Source: Candidatus Saccharimonadota bacterium (GTDB taxonomy: Bacteria; Patescibacteriota; Saccharimonadia; Saccharimonadales; Saccharimonadaceae). From it: 64,000 nucleotides of DNA. How positions within the stretch are numbered: the first letter of the stretch is position 1; every line of letters starts with the position of its first letter. The DNA lies in contig JAUNHY010000005.1 of assembly GCA_030523715.1 (NCBI GenBank), forward strand, positions 1 to 64,000. Reading direction: 5' to 3'. Positions 30,737 through 38,350 of the stretch are shown piece by piece. The translations under genes and the position numbers were made by a program. The notes beneath the pieces are model-generated. The model saw only the letters and a program-made list of their open reading frames with translations, searched no databases and had not been told where the DNA came from.

Positions 30737-32155
30737 TTAGCGAGAACTTATTATTATCTGCCCTAAATCGTTTTTCAGTGTTGAAACCGTGCGATTACTT
30801 AGGTCAAGATGCACATGATAATGCTTTCCTTTATAGACGCGGTCAAAATCGAAGACGCCTTTCGAAGTCGTTCGGCGAACTTTTAGTGAGCCATTTGCTA
30901 TAACGACGTCGGTTCGCCAGAGGTGGATTAGTTTTCGGTAGAAGTTTAGCACGGAATCTTCATTGTGGTCTTGGAGAATGTATTCTGCCCAGTCGATTGG
31001 TTGGCGGGCGTTATCGCGTGAATTGCGTTTAACGGCGCGCATCGCTTGGGCCTTATTCTTGCCTTCGTGGCGAAGGCGTTGGTAAATTTGTCTAGATTGT
31101 ACGCCCGGATAATCATCAATGTTATTGCTGAGTTCTGGGTTCGCGGTGCCAAGTTCCTGCCCTTGATAGATACATGGATAATAACTTGGCAGTAAGAATT
31201 GCAGCATTGCTAAAACTTTCGCATCGGCTTCGAAGCGTGAAACGGCGCGAGGCGTGTCGTGCGTTTCGAGTGCGAAAGAAAATTTCTTTTCCGGGGTCCA
31301 TTTAGCGAGTTTCTTGAACCATTGCTTATAATGGACTTTTTGAATTTTATCCTTCATCGAGAATAATGTGTCTGCTACATCGAGAGTACCAATATTAAAA
31401 CTGGCATCAAAGGCTTTGCGGGTAAGCTCGCGGAACTTTGCTTTGCTCATAAAGTTGCCGCCGACGGGTTCAGCAATAGTGAAGATGTTGTGTTGACTAA
31501 ATAGTTTCTCGAGAATATCGACGGTTTGCGTAGTTTGGTAATAATTGAAGAAGCCAGCAATTCGCGGTAAGTAGCCTGGTTTGAAAGCGCTATCAGCTAG
31601 AATGTTTGCTGAATCAACGCGAAAACCGGCGACGCCACGGTTAGTCCAGAATTTAATAATATCTTTGAATTCTTTTACGACGCGTGGATTATAAAAGTTT
31701 AAGTCTGGTTGGCTTCTATCATAGAGGTGTAAATAATATTTTCCGCGAACCTGGTCGTAATCAAAGGCGGGCCCGCCAAAGAACGAATTCCAGTTAAGCG
31801 GGCGATCGAGCCAGACATAGTAATCCTTGTACCACGGGTCGAGTTTTTCGGAAGCCTTAAACCACGGATGTTCAGTAGACGTATGATTCAGTACTAGGTC
31901 TAGTAAGATTTTAATGTCGTATTTATTGCAGACTGTAACTAGATGGCGAAAATCACTCATATTGCCAAATCTTGGGTCGATTTTGGTGTAGTCTGCAACA
32001 TCGTAACCTCCATCAATCCAAGGGCTAAAGAAGATTGGACTGAGCCAGATATAGTCGACATCTAGGCGTGCAATGAGTGGGATTTTGTCGGCGATATCCC
32101 TTAGTGAGCCAATTGCAGTTGGATAGATTTGATAAATAAGTTTATGCCCAGCCAT
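30737..32155 (-). CDS. GH13 alpha-glucosidase / oligo-1,6-glucosidase-like enzyme
   Basis: 472 residues. The (beta/alpha)8 barrel motifs of GH13 are in order: YIWLSPIFFSP, DLVLNHTS (86-93), GFRVDSANI with nucleophile D181, IAEPV with acid/base E229, and ETHDTPRA with H299-D300. The QPDLNF segment is that of oligo-1,6-glucosidases, dextran glucosidases and trehalulose/trehalose enzymes, which act on short alpha-glucosides. There is no signal peptide, so it is cytoplasmic. With the glucan phosphorylase at 48257 it points to glucan use or storage. ATG 32155 lies eight bases after TAGAAT: likely leaderless. Confidence 0.88.
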   Translation of the reverse strand: MAGHKLIYQIYPTAIGSLRDIADKIPLIARLDVDYIWLSPIFFSPWIDGGYDVADYTKIDPRFGNMSDFRHLVTVCNKYDIKILLDLVLNHTSTEHPWFKASEKLDPWYKDYYVWLDRPLNWNSFFGGPAFDYDQVRGKYYLHLYDRSQPDLNFYNPRVVKEFKDIIKFWTNRGVAGFRVDSANILADSAFKPGYLPRIAGFFNYYQTTQTVDILEKLFSQHNIFTIAEPVGGNFMSKAKFRELTRKAFDASFNIGTLDVADTLFSMKDKIQKVHYKQWFKKLAKWTPEKKFSFALETHDTPRAVSRFEADAKVLAMLQFLLPSYYPCIYQGQELGTANPELSNNIDDYPGVQSRQIYQRLRHEGKNKAQAMRAVKRNSRDNARQPIDWAEYILQDHNEDSVLNFYRKLIHLWRTDVVIANGSLKVRRTTSKGVFDFDRVYKGKHYHVHLDLSNRTVSTLKNDLGQIIISSR

Positions 32156-32163
32156 TTGTTTTT

Positions 32164-32169
32164 ATTCTA
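32164..32169 (-). promoter_or_regulatory. -10 box of the GH13 gene
   Basis: TAGAAT on the minus strand preceded by TATGC (extended -10), eight bases before the ATG. Confidence 0.5.
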
Positions 32170-32173
32170 GCAT

Positions 32174-32201
32174 AAAAATGCCCCGAACTTTCGTTCGGGG
32201 C
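32174..32201 (-). terminator. Terminator of the flotillin gene
   Basis: GCCCCGAAC (32180-32188), loop TTTC, GTTCGGGGC (32193-32201), then a T run on the minus strand. It overlaps the region just upstream of the GH13 promoter. Confidence 0.92.
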
Positions 32202-32212
32202 TGGGGATATGC

Positions 32213-33874
32213 TTATTCGGTCTCTGTGGTCTCGCCGGCATCCGGCAGTTCAGGGTTATTACCCTTGATGGGGTCAGCAACTGCGGCGACGATTTTGCGC
32301 ACGGTTTCGGTCAGATTCTCGTCGTTGAGAGCGTTGTTCTGAGCGTCCGCCTGCGCGAAGAGCTGCGGAATGCGTCCGAGGACGCTGGTCAGCAGATCTC
32401 CGCCGCCTTCACCCTTAGAGCCTCCGCTAAAGTCGTAGAACTTGGCGTTCTTGCCGACTTCGGCCATGACTTCGGCGACGGCCGTCGCGACCTTGACGCG
32501 GGTTGTCTGTTCGATTTCCAGTTTCTGGATTTCGAAGTTGACTCTGTCGTTGGCGGCGCGAGCCTCTGACAGCGCGCGTTCGGCTTCGGCTTCGGCCTTA
32601 CCTTTTGCCTCGATGGCTTCAGCTTCGGCTTTACCTGTTGCCGCAATGGCGGCTGCGTCAGCTTCGCCCTTCATGCGAATAGCCTCAGCGTCGGCACCGG
32701 CTTTTGCTTTGATAGCGGCTGCTTCGGCTTCAGCTTCGGTCTTCTTGGCTTCGGCGACACCCTTTGCTTCGGTAACCTTGGCGCTGGATTCACCTTCTGC
32801 CTGTGCTTTACGGGCGGCGGCAGCAGCTTCAGCTTCGCGAGTCTTGCGAGTCGCAGCAGCTTCTGCTTCACCGGCAGCCTCCGTCTTCTTCTGCTCGGCA
32901 TCAGCCTGAGCTTTGATGATGGCGGCTTTTTTCTCCGTCTCGGCCTTGGTTACGGCCACTTTCTGAGCGGCCTGAGCGGCCAGGTCAGCCTGGTTCTGCC
33001 GTTCGATTTCGGCGGCACCCTGCTTGACGGCCAGCTGACGGTTGATTTCCTCCTGCTGGAGCTCTCCGGCACGATCGGCTTCGACCTGCCTGCGGTCGGT
33101 TTCAGCTTTGAATTCGGCGCGCTTAACGTCGGCATCACGCTGTTTCTCGGCCACTGCTACCTGTGCTGCCAATTCGGCCTCACTAGCGGAGCGATCGGTG
33201 TCGGCTTTCTTCTCGCGAATAGAGCGTTGCGCGTCGGCGGCAATGTTTGCCGCATCGCGTTTCTTTGTTTCGCGATCCTGAGCGGCCAGATCTTTGTAGT
33301 AGGTCGAACCATCGGCATCTTCCACTTCGTGGATGGAGAGCGTCACGGACAAGCCGAGAGTGCTCATCTGATCCTTGATGGATTTCTTGACTTCATCGTC
33401 GAGCTGGTCTTTTTCCTTCATGACCGCCTCTGGCGTCATTCTGGATATAACCGCGCGGACGCCGCCGGATACAATATCCAATACGACGCGCTGAAGTTCT
33501 TCTTCACGTTTATCGAGGAAGTTACAGACTGCTTTCTGGAGAGCCTCCATAGACGAGACGTCGGGGCTATAGGCGACAGCCCAATCCAGACGGATCGGCA
33601 CGCCGGTAATAGTCTTTGTGACGTCACCTCTTACATCTGCCGTGCGAATGCAGCAGTCGAATCGATCGAAGCGCTGAAGGAAAGGCCAGACGATGCTACC
33701 GCCTGCGCGGATGATCTTGGGGTTTCCGTTCTTGTCGGTTGCGCCAACGCCAGAGATTACGAGTGCTTCGTTACCTTTGGCGGTCTTCACAAATGCGAAG
33801 ATGAGCACGATGATGAGAACTACTGCTACAACTACGGGGATGAGAATGGGGAGAATTCCGATGATACCTGCCAT
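32213..33874 (-). CDS. Flotillin-like SPFH/band-7 protein
   Basis: 553 residues. An N-terminal membrane hairpin (about 4-28), then an SPFH domain (residues 35-210, with WPFLQRFDRFD and SVTLSIHEVED), and a 250-residue coiled coil of Ala/Glu/Lys repeats (EAEAxA-type), ending in an acidic tail. This is the plan of bacterial flotillins (FloT/YuaG), which form membrane-associated oligomers and organise membrane domains. It is monocistronic with a consensus promoter and AAGGAGG site. Its GC-rich codons (GCG, GCC, AAG) differ from nearby genes, partly because of the Ala-rich repeat. Confidence 0.9.
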   Translation of the reverse strand: MAGIIGILPILIPVVVAVVLIIVLIFAFVKTAKGNEALVISGVGATDKNGNPKIIRAGGSIVWPFLQRFDRFDCCIRTADVRGDVTKTITGVPIRLDWAVAYSPDVSSMEALQKAVCNFLDKREEELQRVVLDIVSGGVRAVISRMTPEAVMKEKDQLDDEVKKSIKDQMSTLGLSVTLSIHEVEDADGSTYYKDLAAQDRETKKRDAANIAADAQRSIREKKADTDRSASEAELAAQVAVAEKQRDADVKRAEFKAETDRRQVEADRAGELQQEEINRQLAVKQGAAEIERQNQADLAAQAAQKVAVTKAETEKKAAIIKAQADAEQKKTEAAGEAEAAATRKTREAEAAAAARKAQAEGESSAKVTEAKGVAEAKKTEAEAEAAAIKAKAGADAEAIRMKGEADAAAIAATGKAEAEAIEAKGKAEAEAERALSEARAANDRVNFEIQKLEIEQTTRVKVATAVAEVMAEVGKNAKFYDFSGGSKGEGGGDLLTSVLGRIPQLFAQADAQNNALNDENLTETVRKIVAAVADPIKGNNPELPDAGETTETE

Positions 33875-33972
33875 TGTTTTTTACCTCCTTATGGTAAGTC
33901 TGTTTCGGATACGACTAGCGTAAGAGTTCAATAATAAGCATATTTTTAAAGAACCCCCACACGCAGTATATT

Positions 33973-34001
33973 ATTATAGCACACATTTGTATAAAAGTCA
34001 A
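33973..34001 (-). promoter_or_regulatory. Promoter of the flotillin gene
   Basis: Minus-strand TTGACT (33996-34001), 17-base spacer ending TGTGC, TATAAT (33973-33978). Leader about 90 bases. Confidence 0.82.
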
Positions 34002-34010
34002 TAACATATA

Positions 34011-34041
34011 AAAATATCTCCTCTCTTGGAGGAGATATTAA
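34011..34041 (-). terminator. Terminator of rpsL-rpsG
   Basis: AATATCTCC pairs with GGAGATATT around TCTCTTGGA, followed by T on the minus strand. Third copy of the ATATCTCC-type terminator. Confidence 0.88.
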
Positions 34042-34058
34042 AATCGAATCTGATTTTA

Positions 34059-34538
34059 TTAGGCGCGAGCAAAGTGCGCAAAGGCACGGTTTGCTTCGGC
34101 CATGCGGTGACAATCTTCCTTCTTCTTGAAGGCGGCACCGGTTTCATTGCAGGCGTCAACGATTTCTGCCTCGAGGCGCTTGGCATATGGCATGCCAGAA
34201 CGTTCGCGAGCGGCCTGAACGAGCCAGCTCATAGCAAAGTGAAGTTGGCGATGGCCAGCGATTGGGAATGGAATTTGATAGTTCGCGCCACCAACGCGGC
34301 GTGACTTGACTTCGAAATCTGGGCTAACATTACTGATAGCCTTCTCGAGGACCTCTACTGGGTTTTCGCTCTTTAATTTCTTAGCTGCACCCTCGATGGC
34401 TTCGTAAACTGCGCGTTCGGCGACGTGTTTTTTGCCATCAAGCATAGATTTGTTAATCAAACGCTGTACGAGTACGCTTTGGTATTTGCGGTCTGGCATA
34501 ACCTTGCGCTGCAAGCTAGAAGTAACTTTACGTGGCAT
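34059..34538 (-). CDS. rpsG: 30S ribosomal protein S7
   Basis: 159 residues. Landmarks: PRKVTSSLQRKVMPDRKYQSVLVQRLINKSMLDGKKHVAE and GGANYQIPFPI. S7 nucleates the 30S head. The C-terminus is normal (HRMAEANRAFAHFARA). Two bases separate it from rpsL; fusA is elsewhere. Confidence 0.98.
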   Translation of the reverse strand: MPRKVTSSLQRKVMPDRKYQSVLVQRLINKSMLDGKKHVAERAVYEAIEGAAKKLKSENPVEVLEKAISNVSPDFEVKSRRVGGANYQIPFPIAGHRQLHFAMSWLVQAARERSGMPYAKRLEAEIVDACNETGAAFKKKEDCHRMAEANRAFAHFARA

Positions 34539-34540
34539 AA

Positions 34541-34954
34541 TTAATTACCCTCCTTCTTAGCACCGTACTTAGAACGGCCTTGCTTGCGGCCCTGAACGCC
34601 CTGAAGATCGAGCGTACCGCGTACGATATGATAACGGACACCTGGGAGATCTGGCACACGACCACCACGGACGAGCACAACTGCGTGCTCTTGGAGGTTA
34701 TGGCCTTCACCGCCGATGTATGCCCAAACTTCCTGGCCGTTAGTAAGGCGCACACGAGCAACTTTACGCAAAGCGGAGTTTGGTTTCTTTGGGGTTTTAG
34801 TGGTTACCTTGACACAGACGCCACGTTTGAGTGGAGCGGCCTGCTTGTAGTAACGAGTTTTGAGCGTATTTACGATGGATCCGAGTGCCGGAGCTTTACT
34901 CTTCTTGGCAGCGGATTTACGTGGCTTACGCACTAATTGATTGATTGTAGGCAC
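34541..34954 (-). CDS. rpsL: 30S ribosomal protein S12
   Basis: 137 residues; GTG start at 34954 giving [13 protein letters not shown]. The decoding-centre segments are intact: [22 protein letters not shown] and [28 protein letters not shown]. The lysines that mutate to streptomycin resistance in E. coli (the TPKKPNSA and RVPDLPG regions) are the wild-type kind. It has a good promoter and a leader hairpin. Confidence 0.98.
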   Translation of the reverse strand: MPTINQLVRKPRKSAAKKSKAPALGSIVNTLKTRYYKQAAPLKRGVCVKVTTKTPKKPNSALRKVARVRLTNGQEVWAYIGGEGHNLQEHAVVLVRGGRVPDLPGVRYHIVRGTLDLQGVQGRKQGRSKYGAKKEGN

Positions 34955-34991
34955 AAAAAATCCTTTTCTAATTAAATTTATTGCTGTAATA

Positions 34992-35025
34992 GAGCTCAGT
35001 TGTCCAGCATTAACAAACAGAGCTC
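34992..35025 (-). promoter_or_regulatory. Leader hairpin of rpsL
   Basis: GAGCTC (34992-34997) and GAGCTC (35020-35025) pair, extended inward by three more pairs after a mismatch. It lies in the rpsL 5' leader and could be a ribosomal-protein binding site. Confidence 0.45.
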
Positions 35026-35042
35026 ACGAAACTCTTGGGAGT

Positions 35043-35071
35043 ATTTTAGCACTTTCGCTAATATTATTCAA
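35043..35071 (-). promoter_or_regulatory. Promoter of rpsL-rpsG
   Basis: Minus-strand TTGAAT (35066-35071), 17-base spacer ending GTGC, TAAAAT (35043-35048). Confidence 0.7.
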
Positions 35072-35076
35072 GCATG

Positions 35077-35103
35077 AAAAAAAGGGAGCCGTTATAGCTC
35101 CCT
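35077..35103 (-). terminator. Terminator overlapping the end of gene 35092-35487
   Basis: GGGAGC (35084-35089) pairs with GCTCCC (35097-35102), followed on the minus strand by seven T. The stop codon of the gene (35092-35094) lies in the loop. Confidence 0.85.
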
Positions 35104-35487
35104 AATATGGTTTTCCAGGAATTCTCTTTGTCTGCGCAACATGGTTTTTAGCCAATAACTGTGCGCGTCGTCATAGCTTAGACGAGATTCGAGCCATTCT
35201 ATCTTCTGGATTGGCTTCATCTTCTTGATGGCGCGCTCGTCACGCTTGAATTCCCTTTCTAAATACTTCAAGGTACACTTACGCGGTAGCTTGTCGCTCC
35301 ATACGTATCCTCCTAGGGTCTTATCGACTTCGTCGTGCAACTCTTTATGAATGTCGCGATTTATCTTCACGGTGAAACCGCCTCGAAGCAAAACTCCAAC
35401 TGGTCCTAGACGCAGCCATGCACGTTCTGGATAGAGTAAGTGATGCTTATTGCGGCGGACGGAGGGTCTTTTGGCTGCTTTTTCCAT
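35092..35487 (-). CDS. Small basic protein of unknown function (RNKHHLL motif)
   Basis: 131 residues, strongly basic, no signal or membrane segment. The N-terminus has VRRNKHHLLYPERAW and later a short IHKELHDEV helix; the C-terminal half is helical and rich in Lys/Arg/Glu. The clustered HH and the H...H helix could bind metal or nucleic acid, but I do not recognise the family. ATG 35487 has GGTG about eight bases upstream. A -10 TACAAT lies at 35529-35534 with no real -35. Its terminator overlaps the gene's own 3' end. Confidence 0.6.
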   Translation of the reverse strand: MEKAAKRPSVRRNKHHLLYPERAWLRLGPVGVLLRGGFTVKINRDIHKELHDEVDKTLGGYVWSDKLPRKCTLKYLEREFKRDERAIKKMKPIQKIEWLESRLSYDDAHSYWLKTMLRRQREFLENHIREL

Positions 35488-35528
35488 TCATGCATCACCA
35501 TCCTTTCATGTCTGGAAAACTGAGGATA

Positions 35529-35534
35529 ATTGTA
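35529..35534 (-). promoter_or_regulatory. -10 box of gene 35092-35487
   Basis: TACAAT on the minus strand, about 40 bases before the ATG; the -35 position falls in the T run of the upstream terminator and is poor. Confidence 0.4.
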
Positions 35535-35550
35535 TCTTATATCTTAAAAA

Positions 35551-35576
35551 ATAAAAAGCCCCGCGGTGCGGGGCGT
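35551..35576 (-). terminator. Terminator of the HD-hydrolase gene
   Basis: GCCCCGC (35558-35564), loop GGT, GCGGGGC (35568-35574), then T run on the minus strand. Confidence 0.92.
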
Positions 35577-35581
35577 GGCGC

Positions 35582-36274
35582 TCAGCTCATCGTATTTAGG
35601 GCGATGTTGTGCTTAAGTGCCAGCAGATCATTGAGTGCGCGTAGATTGATGGATAGTGCGTAAAGTTGGTGATAATATTGTCGGTATTTCTTGATTGTGA
35701 TGGCATTGTAGATGACGGGTAATAGCCAGCGATGGGTTTCGAGAACATTTTTGATAATATTCTTTTCCGGAAGTTCCTCGGCTGTTGTCAGGTTATGATA
35801 GCGGTCGATAGCCTTACATATTAAGGCCTCGGGGTCTTCGATGAGTCTTGCATAAGTTTCGCTCTTAACGACGAGTTTCTTGAACATCTTTTCATCATCA
35901 TCATCGTCTTCCTTGTAGTCATACTTGAATGTGAGGTGCTTAACTCCGCGCTGGACTCTTTCGTTGAATGGCAATTCTTCTGGTTCTACGCCGCAATCTT
36001 CGCAAATGTCATGCAGAAGTGCGATGCAAATTTGGTCTTCGGTTTTGGCGCCGATAGCTATGCTGAATGTCGCAACAAACAGCGGATGAACAATAAATGG
36101 TTGACCGTTCATCCTGGTCATTCCTTCATGTTTTTGCCATGCATATTCAAGGGCGGATTGAGCCTGGGTCATCTTATGTTCGCTGAAGTAATACTCGAGT
36201 TCGCGACGTAACACGTGCTCATCGTATCCATATTGATACATACGATCACTCCTTTCTTGGTAAAGTGCAGACAT
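35582..36274 (-). CDS. HD-domain protein, SpoT-type (p)ppGpp hydrolase-like
   Basis: 230 residues. The HD motifs follow the SpoT/RelA/Mesh1 order: KHEGMTRMNGQPFIVHP (H49, R54, H63), LLHDICEDCG (H88-D89, E92-D93) and AIDRYHN (D157, N161). No synthetase, TGS or ACT domain is present, so it would be a small alarmone hydrolase that removes pyrophosphate from ppGpp with Mn2+. Two starts are possible, each with a good ribosome site: ATG 36274 after GAGGAGG and ATG 36241 after AAAGGAG. An acidic loop (EDDDDDE, about 122-128) is unusual. Substrate is inferred from the family only. Confidence 0.78.
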   Translation of the reverse strand: MSALYQERSDRMYQYGYDEHVLRRELEYYFSEHKMTQAQSALEYAWQKHEGMTRMNGQPFIVHPLFVATFSIAIGAKTEDQICIALLHDICEDCGVEPEELPFNERVQRGVKHLTFKYDYKEDDDDDEKMFKKLVVKSETYARLIEDPEALICKAIDRYHNLTTAEELPEKNIIKNVLETHRWLLPVIYNAITIKKYRQYYHQLYALSINLRALNDLLALKHNIALNTMS

Positions 36275-36312
36275 CTAGTTTCCTCCTCTCCCCGATGTTT
36301 GAGAGTTGTCGT

Positions 36313-36341
36313 ATTATATAATGTTATTTTTCTTTTCGCAA
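36313..36341 (-). promoter_or_regulatory. Promoter of the HD-hydrolase gene
   Basis: Minus-strand TTGCGA (36336-36341), 17-base spacer, TATAAT (36313-36318). The -35 lies inside the 3' end of the upstream gene (36324-36917). Confidence 0.6.
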
Positions 36342-36917
36342 GTGTAGTGTCGCGAAGCTTATTAAGCCTGTTCCACCCAAGATTAGTATTGCCCAGCCCA
36401 GTGTTGCTAAGATGCTTTGATTATAAACTAGGAGGAATGGATATGGACCATCTACGACGCGACACAGATTAAGAATTATTAGGACTATGGCGTAGAGTAG
36501 CGTTGCGCCGATTGGCCATAGTATGTCCTTATTTTTTAGATTGTGTTTTTCTAACAGTAGGAATGAAGCAATCGCTAAAATTGGACAGATTAGATGATTG
36601 TAAAGCATCTGATCAGTGAGTAATAAGATATATAATCCATTTTCTAACATCGGAGAAAGTACGAAGATTACGGCTAAAAACGTGACAGCCAGCATCGTAG
36701 TTGAGACATATTTTAGAATGTTCAGCCATTTCGGCTGCGGTTTTCCTCGTAGTGCATAAAAGATGTATGCCGATGATGCCGTTAAAGCCAGCAAATTGCT
36801 ATCCATCGTGTAATATTCTATGCCGAGGGCGCCTTTTACCTGAAGTCGGACAATAATGCCAATGATTTCAAAAATAATAATAGCGATGTTTATTGCTAGG
36901 ATTATTTTATATTTCAT
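36324..36917 (-). CDS. Pr6Pr-like six-helix membrane protein
   Basis: 197 residues, about six membrane helices. GIEYYTMDSNLLAL after the first helix and MLYNHLICPILAIASFLLLE in the fourth match the pattern of Pr6Pr (predicted six-pass) membrane proteins of unknown function. It overlaps the upstream GrpB-like gene by four bases (ATGA), so it is co-translated with it. No own promoter was seen. Confidence 0.65.
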   Translation of the reverse strand: MKYKIILAINIAIIIFEIIGIIVRLQVKGALGIEYYTMDSNLLALTASSAYIFYALRGKPQPKWLNILKYVSTTMLAVTFLAVIFVLSPMLENGLYILLLTDQMLYNHLICPILAIASFLLLEKHNLKNKDILWPIGATLLYAIVLIILNLCRVVDGPYPFLLVYNQSILATLGWAILILGGTGLISFATLHLRKEK

Positions 36918-37810
36918 AGGAGTGTAAATATCCCATAGAAAATACTAAACAATGCGCTAATAGCGCCTAGCCCAACTGTGATCCACTTTAGAGTATCTAG
37001 GAATGGTTCGGTTCGTTCGTTTAAGGCGCTTTTTGCCATAATGGAAGTTGCGATTGCAAACAGGATTCCCGGTAGTATGTTATAGAATAGTACTCCGCCA
37101 ATACTAACGTAATTAAAACCAATGTAGCCAGACGCCCATATGAAGGTATGGAAGATGCCGAACATAATTACGAAGACGGACGCTTTAATAAGTGATGTGC
37201 TGACGCCGCGATATATTCTAGAGTTTTCTGGGCTTCTTGGCACTAATTCTACATTTATTTCTTCGTTGCGATATTTGACCTTATGTCGGCCCAATGCCTG
37301 CTGAATTGATTGACTTTTGGCGTAGAAATATTTGTCTGGAGAGTTGTAGTAATTATGCTTTGCGAAAAAATGTACATTTTCGTAGTCATTGCGAGTTTTT
37401 GGATTAACTTTTAATTCTTTTGCAAAATGTACCATCCCCTGGTAATAGCCGCTATCTGTAACGGCGATATGGAGATAATAATCTGGATTTTCACGCGCGC
37501 CTTTACGAACTAGTATTTCGTCGTTATGGCTTTTAGCTCTATGGAAATTACCATCCGGAATCGTCTCTAATTTTTTAGCTATGCGTTCGCGATTTTTCTC
37601 GTTAGTCACGCTGACAGCTATATCTATAACTGGGTAAGCTGTAATATCGGTTGCCGATGTGGTACCGACATGTTCGATGTATATTACGTCATCGCCAATG
37701 AGCTTTTTCAGTTCGGCTTTTATCGTTTTAAATTGCTCACGGTATGTTAGATCGCCATCTTTGATGCGGATACGTTTGTCCAGATGCTGTTTGCTCGTGT
37801 CTTCGTACAT
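36914..37810 (-). CDS. GrpB-family (UPF0157) domain fused to C-terminal membrane helices
   Basis: 298 residues. Residues 20-165 form a GrpB domain (YIEHVGTTSATDITAYPVIDIAVSV, LVRKGARENPDYYLHIA), a nucleotidyltransferase-superfamily fold of unclear activity. The canonical GSTSVPGLxAKPIIDI is degraded to GTTSATDITAYPVIDI. After a linker, three membrane segments (about 205-225, 235-260, 275-297) anchor it. The order GrpB then membrane helices is unusual. It overlaps the next gene by one base and belongs to a three-gene operon. Confidence 0.75.
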   Translation of the reverse strand: MYEDTSKQHLDKRIRIKDGDLTYREQFKTIKAELKKLIGDDVIYIEHVGTTSATDITAYPVIDIAVSVTNEKNRERIAKKLETIPDGNFHRAKSHNDEILVRKGARENPDYYLHIAVTDSGYYQGMVHFAKELKVNPKTRNDYENVHFFAKHNYYNSPDKYFYAKSQSIQQALGRHKVKYRNEEINVELVPRSPENSRIYRGVSTSLIKASVFVIMFGIFHTFIWASGYIGFNYVSIGGVLFYNILPGILFAIATSIMAKSALNERTEPFLDTLKWITVGLGAISALFSIFYGIFTLL

Positions 37811-38313
37811 TACTTTTCCAATATCCCCTTAATGAAATCTGCTTTTGCTGCGGTATATTTCTTGCGCTCATCGGCATATTTGACAGCTAAATCTTTCTTG
37901 AGATTTTCGTACTGTTTTAGAGTGTCTGGATGATCGCGTAGGTAATTCCGGAATTTTATATAGTTCTTAAAACGAGGCGCATTTTTATCTAAGACATGGA
38001 TGAAATGGGTACGATTCTCTTCTGGGCCTTTTCGAACAAGCCATTCATCCTTATCCGAGTCTTCCTTAATTGAATATTGCGAGAGTTTTTCGATAATTGG
38101 CCTGTATTTTTCAAATTCATCTAAACTATCTAGGCCGACGGCAATATCGATGATTGGTTTTGCGCTTAACCCTGGCACAGACGTCGAACCAACATGCTCT
38201 ATCGGAGTTTCTTTACCGAAAATGTCTTGAAGCTCAATCTTTTCTTGCAAGAAGTCTTCGGCCCACTTTGGATTATAAGGCTCAAGACTCACTTTACCCA
38301 CTGCTAAACCCAT
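37810..38313 (-). CDS. GrpB-family (UPF0157) protein
   Basis: 167 residues, family length. The motif IEHVGSTSVPGLSAKPIIDIAVGL (38-61) and LVRKGPEENRTHFIHVL are standard. GrpB proteins adopt a nucleotidyltransferase fold and have been linked to dephospho-CoA-like or unknown reactions; no activity can be assigned here. It is a closer match to the family than its downstream paralogue. ATG 38313 is eight bases after TATAAT, probably leaderless. Confidence 0.88.
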   Translation of the reverse strand: MGLAVGKVSLEPYNPKWAEDFLQEKIELQDIFGKETPIEHVGSTSVPGLSAKPIIDIAVGLDSLDEFEKYRPIIEKLSQYSIKEDSDKDEWLVRKGPEENRTHFIHVLDKNAPRFKNYIKFRNYLRDHPDTLKQYENLKKDLAVKYADERKKYTAAKADFIKGILEK

Positions 38314-38321
38314 ATATGTTT

Positions 38322-38327
38322 ATTATA
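38322..38327 (-). promoter_or_regulatory. -10 box of the GrpB operon
   Basis: TATAAT on the minus strand, eight bases before the ATG at 38313. It overlaps a + strand TATAAT at 38326-38331. Confidence 0.5.
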
Positions 38328-38331
38328 TAAT
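38326..38331 (+). promoter_or_regulatory. -10 box of the arylsulfotransferase gene
   Basis: TATAAT on the + strand; a short leader with TGGAGG precedes ATG 38351. It overlaps the divergent -10 of the GrpB operon. Confidence 0.5.
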
Positions 38332-38350
38332 GGTTTTAATTGGAGGTTTC

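Noticed and set aside
32560-32900. Repetitive GC-rich stretch in the flotillin gene as a DNA repeat
   Set aside because: It is the coding sequence of the Ala/Glu coiled coil; units are imperfect and in frame.
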